From assembly GCA_022009815.1 (NCBI GenBank), contig CP091725.1, forward strand, positions 1,984,001-2,048,000: a stretch of 64,000 bases of DNA, written 5' to 3'. The DNA comes from Bacteroidales bacterium (lineage in GTDB: Bacteria > Bacteroidota > Bacteroidia > Bacteroidales > Muribaculaceae). This document shows positions 9,455-19,940 of the stretch, one piece after another. A model generated the notes under the pieces. The model was not told the DNA's origin. It ran no database searches and saw only the letters and a program-made list of their open reading frames with translations. Numbering within the stretch: position 1 is the first letter of the stretch; the number at the start of each line of letters is the position of its first letter. The position numbers were made by a program, and so were the translations under genes.

Positions 9455-10458
9455 TTAATCAATATTCCAATAAGTTTCTGGATCTCCTTCAAATACATCA
9501 TCTATGTCTTGGTCACTATATTCCATTACATCTTGAGCATAAGAACCGTTATATTCGTCATAAGTAGATTCTCGATATTCCTGTAAGGAGTTAAAATTTC
9601 CATTTCTCTTTGGATTTCAGCGTCTTTTCCTTTTTGGAATCCATTTGGCATTAATTGACGATTTGTGAAATGGAATTCAAACACTTTTTCCCCTGACTCA
9701 ACACGAGTATATTGTAGGGCTTTATTGTAGAAACTCCAAATGTTGCTATAAGCAGGTTTGAGGATTTCATTTCCGTTTTCGTCAATTATACCCCATTGAG
9801 AACTTGAGTCTTGTATGCCATTGGTCGTCTTTCCTAATTTCACACGGGCAACTCCAGTATCGTATCCATCAATATAGTTATACTTGCCAAATGGAACTAT
9901 AAAATTTCCATTAAAATCAATTACTGCATATCCTTGTCCATAAGAGCGAAGCACTATGCAATTAGAAAGAATAGGCATAGCTATATTTTCATATTCTATT
10001 GGCAAAAGGAACTCTCCATTAGCTTTGAGTAGACCATACCTTTTACGGAGATATACAGTTGGTGATGAAGTTTTACGTTCAAATCCCACCCCATAAGTTT
10101 CGCCAACACGAACTAAAGATTTGTCATTATAAAAATCATCAAGAACAAATTGGTATGATGCAGGAATCATAATTTCGGCGTTTTTATTTACAAATCCTAT
10201 TTTTGAGCCTTGAACGAATGGCAATAAATATCTACTGTCATTCTTAATATTATAGCTCAACCGATTTACTAATATTTTTGCTCCATAATCAATTTGTTTT
10301 TTTGACTCAACTATAGAATTATGATTTAATCCACTATTAGTATTCTGTTTAATCTCGCCATTCACCGTAAGGCGGCACATCAGAGGCAGGTTGCCGTTCG
10401 GCTTCTCGCTTCTTTCTTCACGTAAAACAATACTTTGAATGTACTTTGCATAACTCAC
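9455..10458 (-). CDS. WG-repeat protein with integrase-like N-terminus, frameshift near 9585
   Basis: Residues ~60-260 carry WG-type beta repeats of the form F-V-N-K-N-A-E-I-M-I-P-A-S-Y and W-G-I-I-D-E-N-G-N-E-I-L-K-P-A-Y. Such repeats form beta-propeller-like scaffolds of unknown role. The first ~38 residues (IVLREERSEKPNGN then LPLMCRLTVNGEIKQ) instead resemble the N-terminal arm domain of Bacteroidales tyrosine recombinases; compare KKDGTVPVMGRITVDG in the integrase at 38587. This suggests a fusion to an integrase remnant. One A missing from 9585-9586 (plus strand) shifts the end; with it restored the protein continues LQEYRESTYDEYNGSY to a stop at 9455. A -7 box TAATTTTG lies about 10 bases upstream. 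Confidence 0.65.
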
Positions 10459-10639
10459 ACTTTTTTGGTTGCAAAATTAAGTTGCAGAGAGTTGCCGACA
10501 GATATGCAAACCTATGCAAATCGGAGAAATAGAAGCCTTTAAATCAAAACTTTCATCCGTTATGGTAGTAGTCTGGAAACTGAACTTCTGCACCGTTTGG
10601 CTTCGATATGGAATTTCGTTGGCTATGTCCATATAAAAA

Positions 10640-10682
10640 CAAAGCGTAACGAGAGAAGCGTCAGCTAATTCGTTACGCTTTG
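10640..10682. terminator. Perfect 13-bp inverted repeat, likely bidirectional terminator
   Basis: CAAAGCGTAACGA at 10640-10652 is repeated as its exact complement at 10670-10682, with a 17-base loop. It lies just downstream of the AGCS symporter gene, whose minus-strand transcript would form it 54 bases after the stop. No long T-run follows. It may also mark the boundary of the accessory patch. Confidence 0.5.
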
Positions 10683-10735
10683 TCCAAGTTTCCTTTTTCG
10701 CTATGTTTTTTATTCTAAGTTTTTCTGACGTGGCG

Positions 10736-12085
10736 CTATTTCCGGCTCTTGAATTTCTTGATTTCTTCTTTCACTTTGGGAGCGAGGCAGAACACGGCAA
10801 ACATATTCGGGAATGCCATAACCGCAAAGGCTATGTCCATGACGCTTACAGTCAGACCGAGGGTCATCACGCTGGAAATCACAAGCGTGAGAAGGTAGAA
10901 ATACAGATAGTATTTAGCGTTTTTTGAGCCAAATAGATAGGACGTGCATTTGCAGCCGTAGTATGAGTAGGAGAACATGGTCGACATGGCAAACACCAAA
11001 ACCATGACGAGCAGCAGGTATTTTCCGACAACGGGGATGAGGATGTCGTATGCCTCAAGGGCTATAGAGAGTCCGGCAACGCCTTCTGTGTGGAAGTTGC
11101 CTGCCATTATGATTGGTATTGCCGTAAGGGTGCAGACGAGTCCGGAGTCGATTGCCGGTCCGAGCATCGCTACGAGTCCCTCGCGCACGGGTTCGGCATT
11201 CATCGACGCTCCATGCATCATTCCTGCTGTGCCGACACCTGCTTCGTTGACATACATGGCGCGGCGCGCGCCGATGATGGCTGTGCCGACAATGCCGCCG
11301 ATGCCTGCCTGCAGGTTGAACGCGCCGTTGAAGATGGCGGCGAATGTGGATGGCAGCAGGTCAAGGTTGGTGACTATTATGTAGAGCACCATCAGGAAGT
11401 AGCATCCCACCATTATGGGCACTATCTTTGTGGCAACATTGGCTATGCGTTTCAAGCCTCCGAGCACCACGACCGACACGATGGCGCAGATACAGACACC
11501 GATGATGAAGCGCATGGTTGTGGAGTCGGCGATGCCGAGTAGCGGACTTATGCAGACGGTAGCCATTGCTTCGGTGAGCTGGTTGGCTTGCATCAGGGCA
11601 AAACTGCCAACCATTCCCGCCACGGAGAACACCACCGCAAGCGGTTTCATCCGTTCGCCGAGGCCTTTGGTAATCACATACATCGGTCCGCCTTGCACTT
11701 CGCCGCGGTTGTCCTTGCCCTTATACATTATGGCAAGTGTGCCCTCGAAAAATTTTGTCGCCATTCCGAGGAGTGCGCTCACCCACATCCAGAAGATGGC
11801 TCCCGGACCGCCGACAACCAGAGCTATCGCCACGCCGGCGATGTTGCCCAGTCCTACGGTCGACGAGATGGTGCTCATCAGTGCCTGGAATGAGCTTATT
11901 TGACCTTCTCCCTGTTTTTTTACGCGGAGCGAATGCAACGCAAGGCTCAGCCATCGGATTGGCAAAGCCTTGGAGTAGATGAACAGAAACAGTCCGCCGC
12001 CGATTAGCAGCACAAACAGCGGGTATCCGCATATAAAGTCGCTGAAAGCGATGATGCCATCGCGTATCTGTTGTAGAAACGTCAT
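10736..12085 (-). CDS. Sodium:alanine/glycine symporter (AGCS family)
   Basis: A 449-residue inner-membrane protein with about ten or more hydrophobic segments. The AGCS signatures are clear: the N-terminal SFQALMSTISSTVGLGNIAG, the GGPGAIFWMWVSALLGMATKF helix, and RGEVQGGPMYVI before the mid-protein loop. GARRAMYVNEAGVGTAGMMH is the strongly conserved second signature. It imports alanine or glycine with Na+. The start follows the restored nrdG stop by 25 bases, so it may be read through from nrdD-nrdG. Length and motifs are normal and the frame is intact. Confidence 0.92.
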   Translation of the reverse strand: MTFLQQIRDGIIAFSDFICGYPLFVLLIGGGLFLFIYSKALPIRWLSLALHSLRVKKQGEGQISSFQALMSTISSTVGLGNIAGVAIALVVGGPGAIFWMWVSALLGMATKFFEGTLAIMYKGKDNRGEVQGGPMYVITKGLGERMKPLAVVFSVAGMVGSFALMQANQLTEAMATVCISPLLGIADSTTMRFIIGVCICAIVSVVVLGGLKRIANVATKIVPIMVGCYFLMVLYIIVTNLDLLPSTFAAIFNGAFNLQAGIGGIVGTAIIGARRAMYVNEAGVGTAGMMHGASMNAEPVREGLVAMLGPAIDSGLVCTLTAIPIIMAGNFHTEGVAGLSIALEAYDILIPVVGKYLLLVMVLVFAMSTMFSYSYYGCKCTSYLFGSKNAKYYLYFYLLTLVISSVMTLGLTVSVMDIAFAVMAFPNMFAVFCLAPKVKEEIKKFKSRK

Positions 12086-12110
12086 TTTATAGATTGTGTA
12101 TTTAGTCTGA

Positions 12111-12603
12111 TTAATAATACTCTGTCAGTTCCACCGGAATTGCTTTCCCTTTTGATGCGGCAACGTCGACGATGCGCTGGTTGGGGCTGCCGCGGAAGCG
12201 CAGCTGCGTGTCGCGCAGAGCCTCGATGAAGCGTCCTTCGACCACCACGTCGATCCATTGCAGCGGAAGTTGCAATGCCGGGTCGGCTTGTATCTCGTCC
12301 CAAGTGAAACCCGTAAAACACCAAACGGTTTCCCAGTTCCTGCTTGATGCGCCGGCACAGTTCCGCCACCTCTTTTGGGTGGTAGAGCGGATCTCCACCC
12401 GATAGGGTCACGTTGAAGTCGTTGTAGCGAATGGTGTTGAGTAGCTCGTCGACAGAGGCCTCTCTGCCGCCGTCCATTGCCCAGGATTCCGGATTGTGGC
12501 ATCCTGGGCAGCGGTGGTGGCATCCGGCAAGGTAGATTGACGTGCGGAGTCCCGGACCGTCAACGCTTGTGCCTTCAACAATATCCAATACTCTTATTCT
12601 CAT
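12111..12603 (-). CDS. nrdG: Anaerobic ribonucleotide reductase activase NrdG, frameshift near 12330
   Basis: A radical-SAM activase of about 163 residues that makes the glycyl radical on NrdD. The cluster motif is CHHRCPGC (residues ~28-35), followed by NPESW and the SAM-binding LSGGDPLYHP. After KQELGN the frame slips; the correct continuation in the next register is TVWCFTGFTWDEIQADP through GSPNQRIVDVAAS and a stop at 12111. One base missing in the TTTCCC run at 12329-12334 (plus strand) explains this. It lies 7 bases downstream of nrdD and is certainly in its operon. The enzyme works only without oxygen, which fits an anaerobic gut organism. Confidence 0.9.
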
Positions 12604-12610
12604 CTGTGGT

Positions 12611-14816
12611 TTATTTGTGAACCACGCGGTCGTTAAGTTCTGCCAGTTTGGCGCTGTTCCAGCGGTCGGTGGTGCCTACGAGGTAGCCCGTGATGCGCTG
12701 CAGCTTGTCGATTTTGTGGCTGCCGCACTTAGGGCATGTGTCGAGGTTGTCGGTGGCGTCTTCATATCCGCAGTCCATACAGCGGTTGCGGTTGTGGTTG
12801 ACCGATCCGTATCCGATGTTGTACTTGTCGATGAGGTCGACGATGTCGGCGATAGCCTCTGGGTTGTGAGTTGCGTCGCCGTCGATTTCCACATAGAATA
12901 TGTGTCCGCCGCGAGTGAGCTCGTGGTAGGGAGCCTCCACTTCAGCCTTGTGGCGAGGGCTGCACTTGTACCATACCGGCACGTGGTTTGAGTTGGTGTA
13001 GTACTCTTTGTCGGTCACGCCTTTGATTATGCCGAACGTCTTGCGGTCGCGCTTGGTGAATTTTCCGGAAAGGCCTTCTGCCGGAGTGGCGAGCACGCTG
13101 AAGTTGTGGTTGTAGCGTTCAGAGAACTCGTTTGCCTTGCTTCGCATGTAGCCCACAATGCGCAGACCGAGCTCCTGACTTTCCTTCGACTCTCCGTGAT
13201 GTTTGCCGGTGAGTGCCACAAGGCATTCAGCCAAGCCGATGAATCCGATTCCGAGTGTGCCCTGGTTGATAACGCTCTCTACGGTCTGGTCGGGTTTCAG
13301 CTGGTCGCCTCCGTTCCATAGTTTCGACATCAGCAGCGGGAATTGCTTGGCAAGAGCCGTTTTCTGGAAGTCGTAACGCTCGCAGAGTTGTGTGGCTGTG
13401 ATTTCAAGCATATTGTCGAGCTTCTTGAAGAAGGCATCGACGCGCTCTTTTTCGTTTTGGATGCCCATACATTCGATGGCGAGTTTCACGATGTTGATTG
13501 TGGAGAACGACAGGTTGCCGCGTCCGATAGATGTCTTTTCGCCGAAGCGGTTTTCAAACACGCGCGTGCGGCATCCCATTGTAGCCACTTCGTAGTGATA
13601 GCGTTCCGGGTCGTCGGCGCGCCATTTCTCGTGGAAGTTGAAGGTGGCGTCGAGGTTCACGAAGTTTGGGAAGAAGCGGCGTGCTGTCACTTTGCATGCC
13701 AATTTATACAGGTCGTAGTTGCGGTCTTCCTTCAGATAGTTGACGCCGCGTTTCTTTTTCCAAATCTGGATAGGGAAGATGGCTGTGGCTCCGTTGCCCA
13801 CTCCTTCGTATGTTGAGTTGAGGATTTCGCGGATAATGCAACGGCCTTCGGCACTGGTGTCGGTGCCGTAGTTTATTGAGCTGAACACCACTTGGTTGCC
13901 TCCACGAGAGTGGATGGTGTTCATGTTGTGGATGAATGCTTCCATAGCCTGGTGTACGCGGTTGACGGTCTTGTTGATGGCGTGCTGCAGCGCACGGTCC
14001 TTACCTTCGAGTCCGTCGAGCGGCTTTGATGAAGTCGTCAAGTTTTATGTCATACAGGTCGCTGAAGTCCTGACCGAAGATGGCTTCGGTGTTTTTCACT
14101 TCTTCAACAAACGATGAGCGTACGTAGGGAGCCAGATAGAAGTCGAATGCGGGGATTGCCTGTCCGCCGTGCATCTCGTTCTGAGCTGTTTCGAGGGAGA
14201 TGCAGCCGATGATGCTTGCTGTCTCGATGCGTTTTGCCGGGCGCGACTCTCCGTGGCCTGCCGAGAATCCGTATTTAAGCACTTTGTCGAGCGGATGCTG
14301 CACGCAGGTGAGACTCTTTGTCGGATAGTAGTCTTTGTCGTGGATGTGCAGATAGTTGCCTTTTACGGCGTCGGCTGTCTCTGGGGAGAGGAGGTAGTCG
14401 TCGACAAACGGTTTTGTTGTCTCGCTGGCAAATTTCATCATCATACCGGCTGGCGAGTCGGCGTTCATGTTGGCGTTCTCGCGTGTGATGTCGTTCGACT
14501 TCGCCTCGATGATTTCAAGGAAAATGTCGCGTGTCTTGGCGCGGCGTGCGATGCTGCGCTGGTCGCGGTAGGCGATGTAGCGTTTTGCCACTTCCTTGCG
14601 CGAACTCTTCATCAATTCAAGCTCAACGTTGTCCTGAATTTCCTCTACGCTCATTTGCTCTTTGCCGTTCATGCCGATGCGGTCGGTGATTTTCTGGATA
14701 AGCGATTCGTCCTCGCCCTTCTCCGTCGTAATCATCGCTTTGCGGATTGCCGCCTTGATTTTCTCTTCGTTGTAGCCCACGACTCTTCCGTCGCGTTTAA
14801 TCACTGTCTGTATCAT
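12611..14816 (-). CDS. nrdD: Anaerobic ribonucleoside-triphosphate reductase NrdD, frameshift near 14020
   Basis: Class III reductase that makes deoxynucleotides under anaerobiosis. The N-terminal ~95 residues are an ATP-cone (MIQTVIKRDGRVVGYNEEKI). The barrel follows with HIHDKDYYPTKSLTCVQHP, and the C-terminus has the zinc site CMDCGYE...CPKCG and the glycyl-radical loop RITGYLVGTTDRWN. The frame changes after KLDDFIKA; resuming at LDGLEGKDRALQHA requires two lost bases, best explained by loss of one GC in a GCGC context near 14018-14024. The joined protein is about 734 residues, normal for the family. A -7 box sits at 14855-14862. Confidence 0.92.
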
Positions 14817-15180
14817 ATTCTTGGGTTAATTATTTCAGTTTTGGATTGTGGGTTCAAAGGTAGATATTGTTTTTCAAATAACAAAGTAAATTTTTATTTT
14901 TGGAAACTTTTTGGCAATTGTTAATTTTTAACTTGCTTATAATGAGTGGAATAAAAATATTTTTGGGAAACTTTGTGTCTGAATAAGGATTTTTAGGTTT
15001 GAAAAAACGGGAAAACGGGAAGTTGGAAAACTCGGTGTGATGCGCCGTTGAAGGCTGTTGGTCACCCATCTGCAGGGATGCTGTCAAGGGATGCTGTCCC
15101 GGCTGTTTTTGATGAGTTGTGTCGATTGTTTTTTTTCGGGAGTCTTGGATTTTTTGTAATTTTGCAGTCCGCAAACAAAA
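14817..15180. other. Intergenic region with divergent promoters
   Basis: A 364-base AT-rich region between nrdD and the DUF4421 gene. It has a minus-strand -7 box TACCTTTG at 14855-14862 for nrdD and a plus-strand box TAATTTTG at 15157-15164, 17 bases before the next start. I see no RNA gene, repeat or credible small ORF in the rest. Confidence 0.5.
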
Positions 15181-16224
15181 ATGATGAGAATCAAGAAAAT
15201 TTTAATGGTTTTGACAGCGATGGTGTGTGTTGCCGTTCCGGGCAAGGCATTGTCGTTTGCACTTGATTCGGTGGCGGAGTGGGGTAAGTTTCCTCGTTTC
15301 TGTGTCAATACCTATCGTTGGGGCGACCGTTTCTTCAATTCCTACGATTCTGCATACGTAAAAGGTACGGGCTATAAGATGAACGTGAAATTGCGCACCA
15401 ACAGTTGGATTGACGACAATCGCTTTCTGATTGACCATGACTGCAAGGTGGAGATGCGTTCGCCGTCGACCAACACTATCGGTTTCGACATAACGTATCT
15501 CGCGGTGTCGCTCGGCTATGATTTCAACATCAACAAGCTGTTTGGCGGCGTTGACCGGCGCAAGTCGAAGTTCAATTTCGATTTTACGTGTGCTCTGTTT
15601 ACCGCAAGCCTTTATTCTATAAAGAATGATGTGGGGATGAACCTTAAGCGGGTGGGCGACATGAAGGGCATCAATGAGAAGTTTTACGGTGTGCGCACGT
15701 CGTCGTGGGGCATCGAGGCGGTTTATTTCTTCAACAACAAACGCTACAGTTATGCGGCGGCGTTCTCAATCAGCAAACTGCAGCTGCGCAGCCAGGGCTC
15801 TTTCTTCGTGGGTTTCTCCTACAACAATCAGGACCTTAATTTCGATTTCGCGAAACTTCCGGATTATCTGAAGCCTCAATTGCCGGAGGAATGGCACTCG
15901 AGGGTGTTCACCGTCAAGGAGCAGACCTGTGGCGTGAAAGGCGGTTATGCCTACAACTGGGTGCCGGCGAAGCACTACAACATTGGCGTGAGCGAGGCTG
16001 TGATTCCGTCGGTGTCGAAAGGCAAGCAGTCGAGTGTCAATCCGGGGTGTTCGTTCCGGCTGTACAACCGCCTGAATCTTTCTGTCACATGGAACAACCG
16101 CCGATGGTTTGCCGGAATTGTGGGCAAGACGGATGTGGCTGTTGTGGCCGACAAGAAAACGATTCTTGCCAACTCGCTGTTCAGTGTGGAGATGAAAGTG
16201 GGATGGCGCTTCAACCTGTGGTAG
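15181..16224 (+). CDS. DUF4421 family outer-membrane-like protein
   Basis: A 347-residue exported protein: residues 1-24 are a signal peptide (MMRIKKILMVLTAMVCVAVPGKA). The rest is rich in aromatic, alternating beta strands (FDITYLAVSLGYDFNI, SYAAAFSISK, GSFFVGFSYN, RFNLW at the end), as expected for a beta-barrel. This matches DUF4421, a Bacteroidetes family of unknown function predicted to sit in the outer membrane. The final aromatic residue (Trp) fits a barrel C-terminus. A -7 box TAATTTTG at 15157-15164 gives it its own promoter. The neighbours suggest no pathway. Confidence 0.75.
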   Translation: MMRIKKILMVLTAMVCVAVPGKALSFALDSVAEWGKFPRFCVNTYRWGDRFFNSYDSAYVKGTGYKMNVKLRTNSWIDDNRFLIDHDCKVEMRSPSTNTIGFDITYLAVSLGYDFNINKLFGGVDRRKSKFNFDFTCALFTASLYSIKNDVGMNLKRVGDMKGINEKFYGVRTSSWGIEAVYFFNNKRYSYAAAFSISKLQLRSQGSFFVGFSYNNQDLNFDFAKLPDYLKPQLPEEWHSRVFTVKEQTCGVKGGYAYNWVPAKHYNIGVSEAVIPSVSKGKQSSVNPGCSFRLYNRLNLSVTWNNRRWFAGIVGKTDVAVVADKKTILANSLFSVEMKVGWRFNLW

Positions 16225-16271
16225 ACACACATAGGAACTGTCGGTTTTGATGCTTCAGCCGTGCCGCTTTT

Positions 16272-17386
16272 TTAGTTCCCGATATTTTGGTTTTCAGCAG
16301 ATTGTTCCGGTTTGCCTTCGTGCAGCACGTAGGTGTTGTAGTATGACAGAAGCAGTGTGGTGAGCGGCAAGGCGATTATCAAGCCGAGGAATCCGAGCAG
16401 CGATCCCCAGATTGACAGCGACAGAAGGATGATTGCAGGGTTGAGCCCCATTGTCTTTCCCATGATTTTTGGCACGAGATACAGGTCTTGTATCAGCTGT
16501 ACCACACCATAGACCACCATTGCCAAAGCGAAAATCACCCAGAAGCTGGAATTTGTCTCGGCGGCATAGACCACGCACAGCAGTGTGGTGGGCAGCAGCG
16601 AGATGAGTTGCAGATACGGCACCATGTTGAGCAGTCCGATAAACATGCCCATAATGATTGCGAGCGGAAGGTCGATGATGAGGAAGCCGATGCTGAAAGC
16701 ACTCCGACGCACAGCGCTACGAGCGTTTGTCCGCGGAAATAGCGGTTCATGCTGTTTTTGATGTCGCCGGCGATTTTCAACACCGTCGGTTTGTATTTTT
16801 GAGGAATCAGGCTGCGCATGCTGTTCATGAAGCGGTCGTAATCGAGCAGGATGAAGATGAAGTATAGCAGCACGATAAACCAACTGCACACTGTCAGCAG
16901 CATTGAGATGCTTCCGCTGACCATGGTCCATGTGCCCGACAGCGATTTTTGCACTATGTCGCTCCACTGGTCCTGCGTCAGCACGGATGCGAGTGTCTTC
17001 ATGTCGACATATTTCATGACAAAGTCGTGTACAGCCTGCGGAATGTAGCGGCTGCTGCTTGATGTGGCATAGTCGTTGAACAGGTTGCCCACGGTGACAA
17101 TCTCGTCGATGATGCGGGGGATGAGAAACCAGCCGAGCAGGGCGATGACTCCGAAGAGTTCGACAAGAAAGAGGAATATCGGCAGCACGTTGCCGCGGCA
17201 GCGAAGCAGCCGTTTGTTGAAAGCCACGAATGGTTCGAAGATGTAGGCAAGCAGGCAGGCTACGCAGAAAGGCAGCAGCGCGCCGCTGATTGCTTTGAGC
17301 AGCCAGTAGGCGCCGATAAGCGTGGCGATGGTGATCAGGATGCGCACCACGCGGTCGAACGTGAATGGTCGTGACGTGTCAAACAT
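16272..17386 (-). CDS. AI-2E (PerM) family permease, frameshift near 16697
   Basis: An inner-membrane protein of about 370 residues with seven or eight hydrophobic helices. Features of the family are the N-terminal YWLLKAISGALLPFCVACLL helices, the soluble middle region, and the C-terminal VQLIQDLYLVPKIMGKTMGL plus NPAIILLSLSIWGSLLGFLG segment. Members export small molecules or ions; autoinducer-2 export is known for some, Na+ export for others. The frame breaks after QTLVALCVGVL; with one A added to the run 16696-16698 (plus strand) it continues FSIGFLIIDLPLAI to the stop at 16272. Confidence 0.85.
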
Positions 17387-17458
17387 TGTCTTATAGTCTT
17401 TTATTGTCTTTCCAAATTACATTATAATTTGCTCTGTGGCAAATAAAACGGCATAAAA

Positions 17459-17491
17459 AAGCACCCTTGCCGAATAATGGCAAGGGTGCTT
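17459..17491 (-). terminator. Intrinsic terminator after the GH97 gene
   Basis: A perfect 13-bp stem (AAGCACCCTTGCC and its complement) with a 7-base loop, followed on the minus strand by TTTTAT. It lies 18 bases past the GH97 stop. Confidence 0.85.
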
Positions 17492-17509
17492 GACACGGAT
17501 TGTGTGTCG

Positions 17510-19661
17510 TTATTTGCGTTTTTTCAATTTCTGCGTGTGGTCGTCGACGGGCATAAGGCTGATGGCGAAGCCTCCACCGCGGGCCATAAAGATTTTCTCC
17601 TTGTCTTTTGCAGTCACCACGCGGCGCGAGATCACATACTTTTCAGGATTTGTCTCATAGTCGGCGTCTTTTGCGTCGGCATATATTGTTGCCATATATT
17701 TCTGACCCTTTGTAAGGAAAGAGAAGTCGACGGTCATTGTGCGTGCGTCCTCGTTGGTCACACCGCCCACAAACCAGCGCTGTCCGCCTTTCACGCCGGG
17801 CTGCGATGATGTATTCGCCCGGTTCGGCTGCGAGGTAGCGGCTCTCGTCCCAATCTACAGCCACATCCTTGATGAAGCGGAAGGCGTCGGCGTAGCGCAT
17901 ATAGTTTTCAGGCACGTCGGCTGCCATCTGCAGCGGAGAGTAGAGTGTCACGTAGAGTGCCAGCTGGTTGCACAGCGTGGCGTTGACATGTCCGTGATTT
18001 TCAGGATTGAGTTTCGACACGTCCATGCAGAAGATACCAGGAGTGTAGTCCATCGGGCCGCCCTGCAGACGCGTGAACGGCAGAATTGTCACGTGGTGCG
18101 GCATGATTCCTGCCGACTGCTGATATTCCGTTCCGCGGGCGCTCTCGTTGCCCACAAGGTTTGGGTATGTGCGGCAAAGTCCGGTTGGGCGAGTCGCCTC
18201 GTGCGCGTTGACCATTATTTTGTGTTTGGCGGCTTCCTTCACGCAGTAGAGATAGTGGTTGTTTGCCCATTGTCCGTAGTGATATTCTCCACGCGGCACC
18301 ATATTGCCCACATATCCGCTCTTTACGGCGTCGTATCCATATTTGTTCATCAGCGAGTATGCTGCGTCGAGGTGGCGCTCATAGTTGCGCAGCGAGCCCG
18401 AAGTTTCGTGGTGCATCATCAGTTTGATGCCTTTGCTGTGAGCATAGTCGTTGAGCATTGCGATGTCGAAGTCGGGGTTTGGAGTGACAAAGTCAAACAC
18501 ATAATCCTTTTCGTGGCCGAACCAGTCTTCCCATCCGATGTTCCATCCTTCCACCAGCAGCTGGTCGAATCCGTTTTCGGCGGCAAAGTCGATGTAACGC
18601 TTCACGTTGTCGTTGTTTGCACCGTGGATGCCGTTAGGCTTCATGGTTTTGTAGTCGATGCTGTCGAGGTTGACAGCCGAAGCGTTTGAGTAAGCCCATG
18701 AGCTTTTGCCAACAATCATCTCCCACCATACGCCCATATATTTCGTAGGGTGTATCCACGACGTGTCTTCAAGCTTGCACGGCTCGTTGAGGTTGAGAAT
18801 GAGCTTTGAGTCGAGGGCGGCGGTGGCTGTAGAAGTGACCATTACGGTGCGCCATGGAGAGTGGCAAGGAGCCATCAGATAGCCCTTGTCGCCACGGGCG
18901 TCGGGGGTGAGCCACGACGTCAGCACCATGCGTTTCTCGTCGAGGTTTAGGTGCATTGTGGAGTAGTCCACACACGCCGCCTCATGGATGTTAAGGTATA
19001 TTCCGTCGTCGGTTTTCAGTTGCAGCGACGTCTGCACGCCGGTGTCGGAGAACACTGTCGACGACACATTGTAGCTGAACTTCACGGCAGGCATTTTCTC
19101 GCGCACCTCCGACAGGCGGCTTATGGTGTAGTCGTATTCCTGAGTGTCGTAGTCGCCCGGAATCCAATAGGCAGTGTGGTCGCCCGTCATGGCAAATTCC
19201 GTGCGCTCTTCCTTTATTGTGAAATAGGTGAAATTGTCTTGCGCAGGCCACTCATAGCGGAATCCTACACCATCGTCGTAGAGTCGGAAACGCACAATCA
19301 TCTCGCGCAGATGCCCGTTGTCGTCGGGTTGCGACAGGCATACAGCCATCTCGTTGTAGTGGTTTCGGATGCTCGACTGCTCGCCCCATACAGGTTGCCA
19401 CGTCTCGTCGAACGACGAGCGGCTGACGCGTTCCATCTTGAACCCGTCGAGCAGAGATTTCTGGTTTTTAAGTTCCAAACCGAGCCGGCTTGTGGCGATT
19501 ACCGGCTTGTTGTTGTAATCCATTTTGTAGGTTGGCGTTCCGTCGGCGGTGAGGTCGAACGACAATTGCAGCCGTCCGTCAGGCGACGTCAGCACCTCCG
19601 TTGCGCCCAGTGAGGCTGATGCGGAAAGCAGTGCCGCTGCAGTCAGGATAAAATGCTTCAT
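17510..19661 (-). CDS. Glycoside hydrolase family 97 (SusB-like alpha-glucosidase), frameshift near 17800
   Basis: A secreted or periplasmic glycosidase of about 716 residues with signal peptide MKHFILTAAALLSASASLGA. It has the N-terminal beta-sandwich of GH97, then the TIM barrel with LLVEGWNIGWEDWFG, LMMHHETSGSLRNYE and the segment NAHEATRPTGLCRTYPNLVG then NESARGTEYQ. The three Glu in HHE, AHE and GNE match the acid/base and calcium-binding set of the inverting SusB group, so cleavage of alpha-glucosides with inversion is likely. The frame changes after EYIIAAR; with two bases restored in the GC-rich stretch 17794-17803 it runs on as GVKGGQRWFVGGVTNE to the stop at 17510. No susC/susD neighbours are visible. 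Confidence 0.88.
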
Positions 19662-19713
19662 AAAGTGTTTTGTTAAGTGAATTATAATTTAGTCATAGGG
19701 TAATATTCCGTAT

Positions 19714-19923
19714 TTAAGCTTCAAGTTCGGCAAGGATTTTTTTCAGTTCCTCGTCGGTGGAAAGCAGTTTAGCCTTGCACACTTTCAGCAATTCAAGAGA
19801 GCGCGACGTGAGTCGCGACAAGTTGTCGATGCTGCAGGCATCGCTCTGCATCTCACGCACAATCTTCTCCAATTCGGCAACCGCCTCAGAGTATGTCAGT
19901 TTCTGAATCTCGTCTTTCTCCAT
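19714..19923 (-). CDS. xseB: Exodeoxyribonuclease VII small subunit XseB
   Basis: A 69-residue, all-helical acidic protein: LTYSEAVAELEKIVREMQ is the XseB signature. The second helix is SLELLKVCKAKL, followed by the end KILAELEA. It binds the XseA large subunit, which degrades single-stranded DNA to oligonucleotides; xseA is not in this window. The ATG at 19923 (MEKDEIQKL) is chosen over the upstream ATG codons because the -7 box at 19940-19947 lies just before it and the usual N-terminus fits. A tandem repeat lies directly upstream. Confidence 0.85.
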   Translation of the reverse strand: MEKDEIQKLTYSEAVAELEKIVREMQSDACSIDNLSRLTSRSLELLKVCKAKLLSTDEELKKILAELEA

Positions 19924-19940
19924 AAATAGGTAGTTTTTGC

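Noticed and set aside
10703..11903. Several plus-strand frames over the AGCS symporter gene.
   Set aside because: Antisense shadows; the minus-strand frame has full AGCS motifs and normal length.
12611..14816. nrdD and nrdG as pseudogenes.
   Set aside because: All active-site motifs (glycyl loop, zinc Cys, radical-SAM Cys) are intact; the breaks match the assembly-error pattern.
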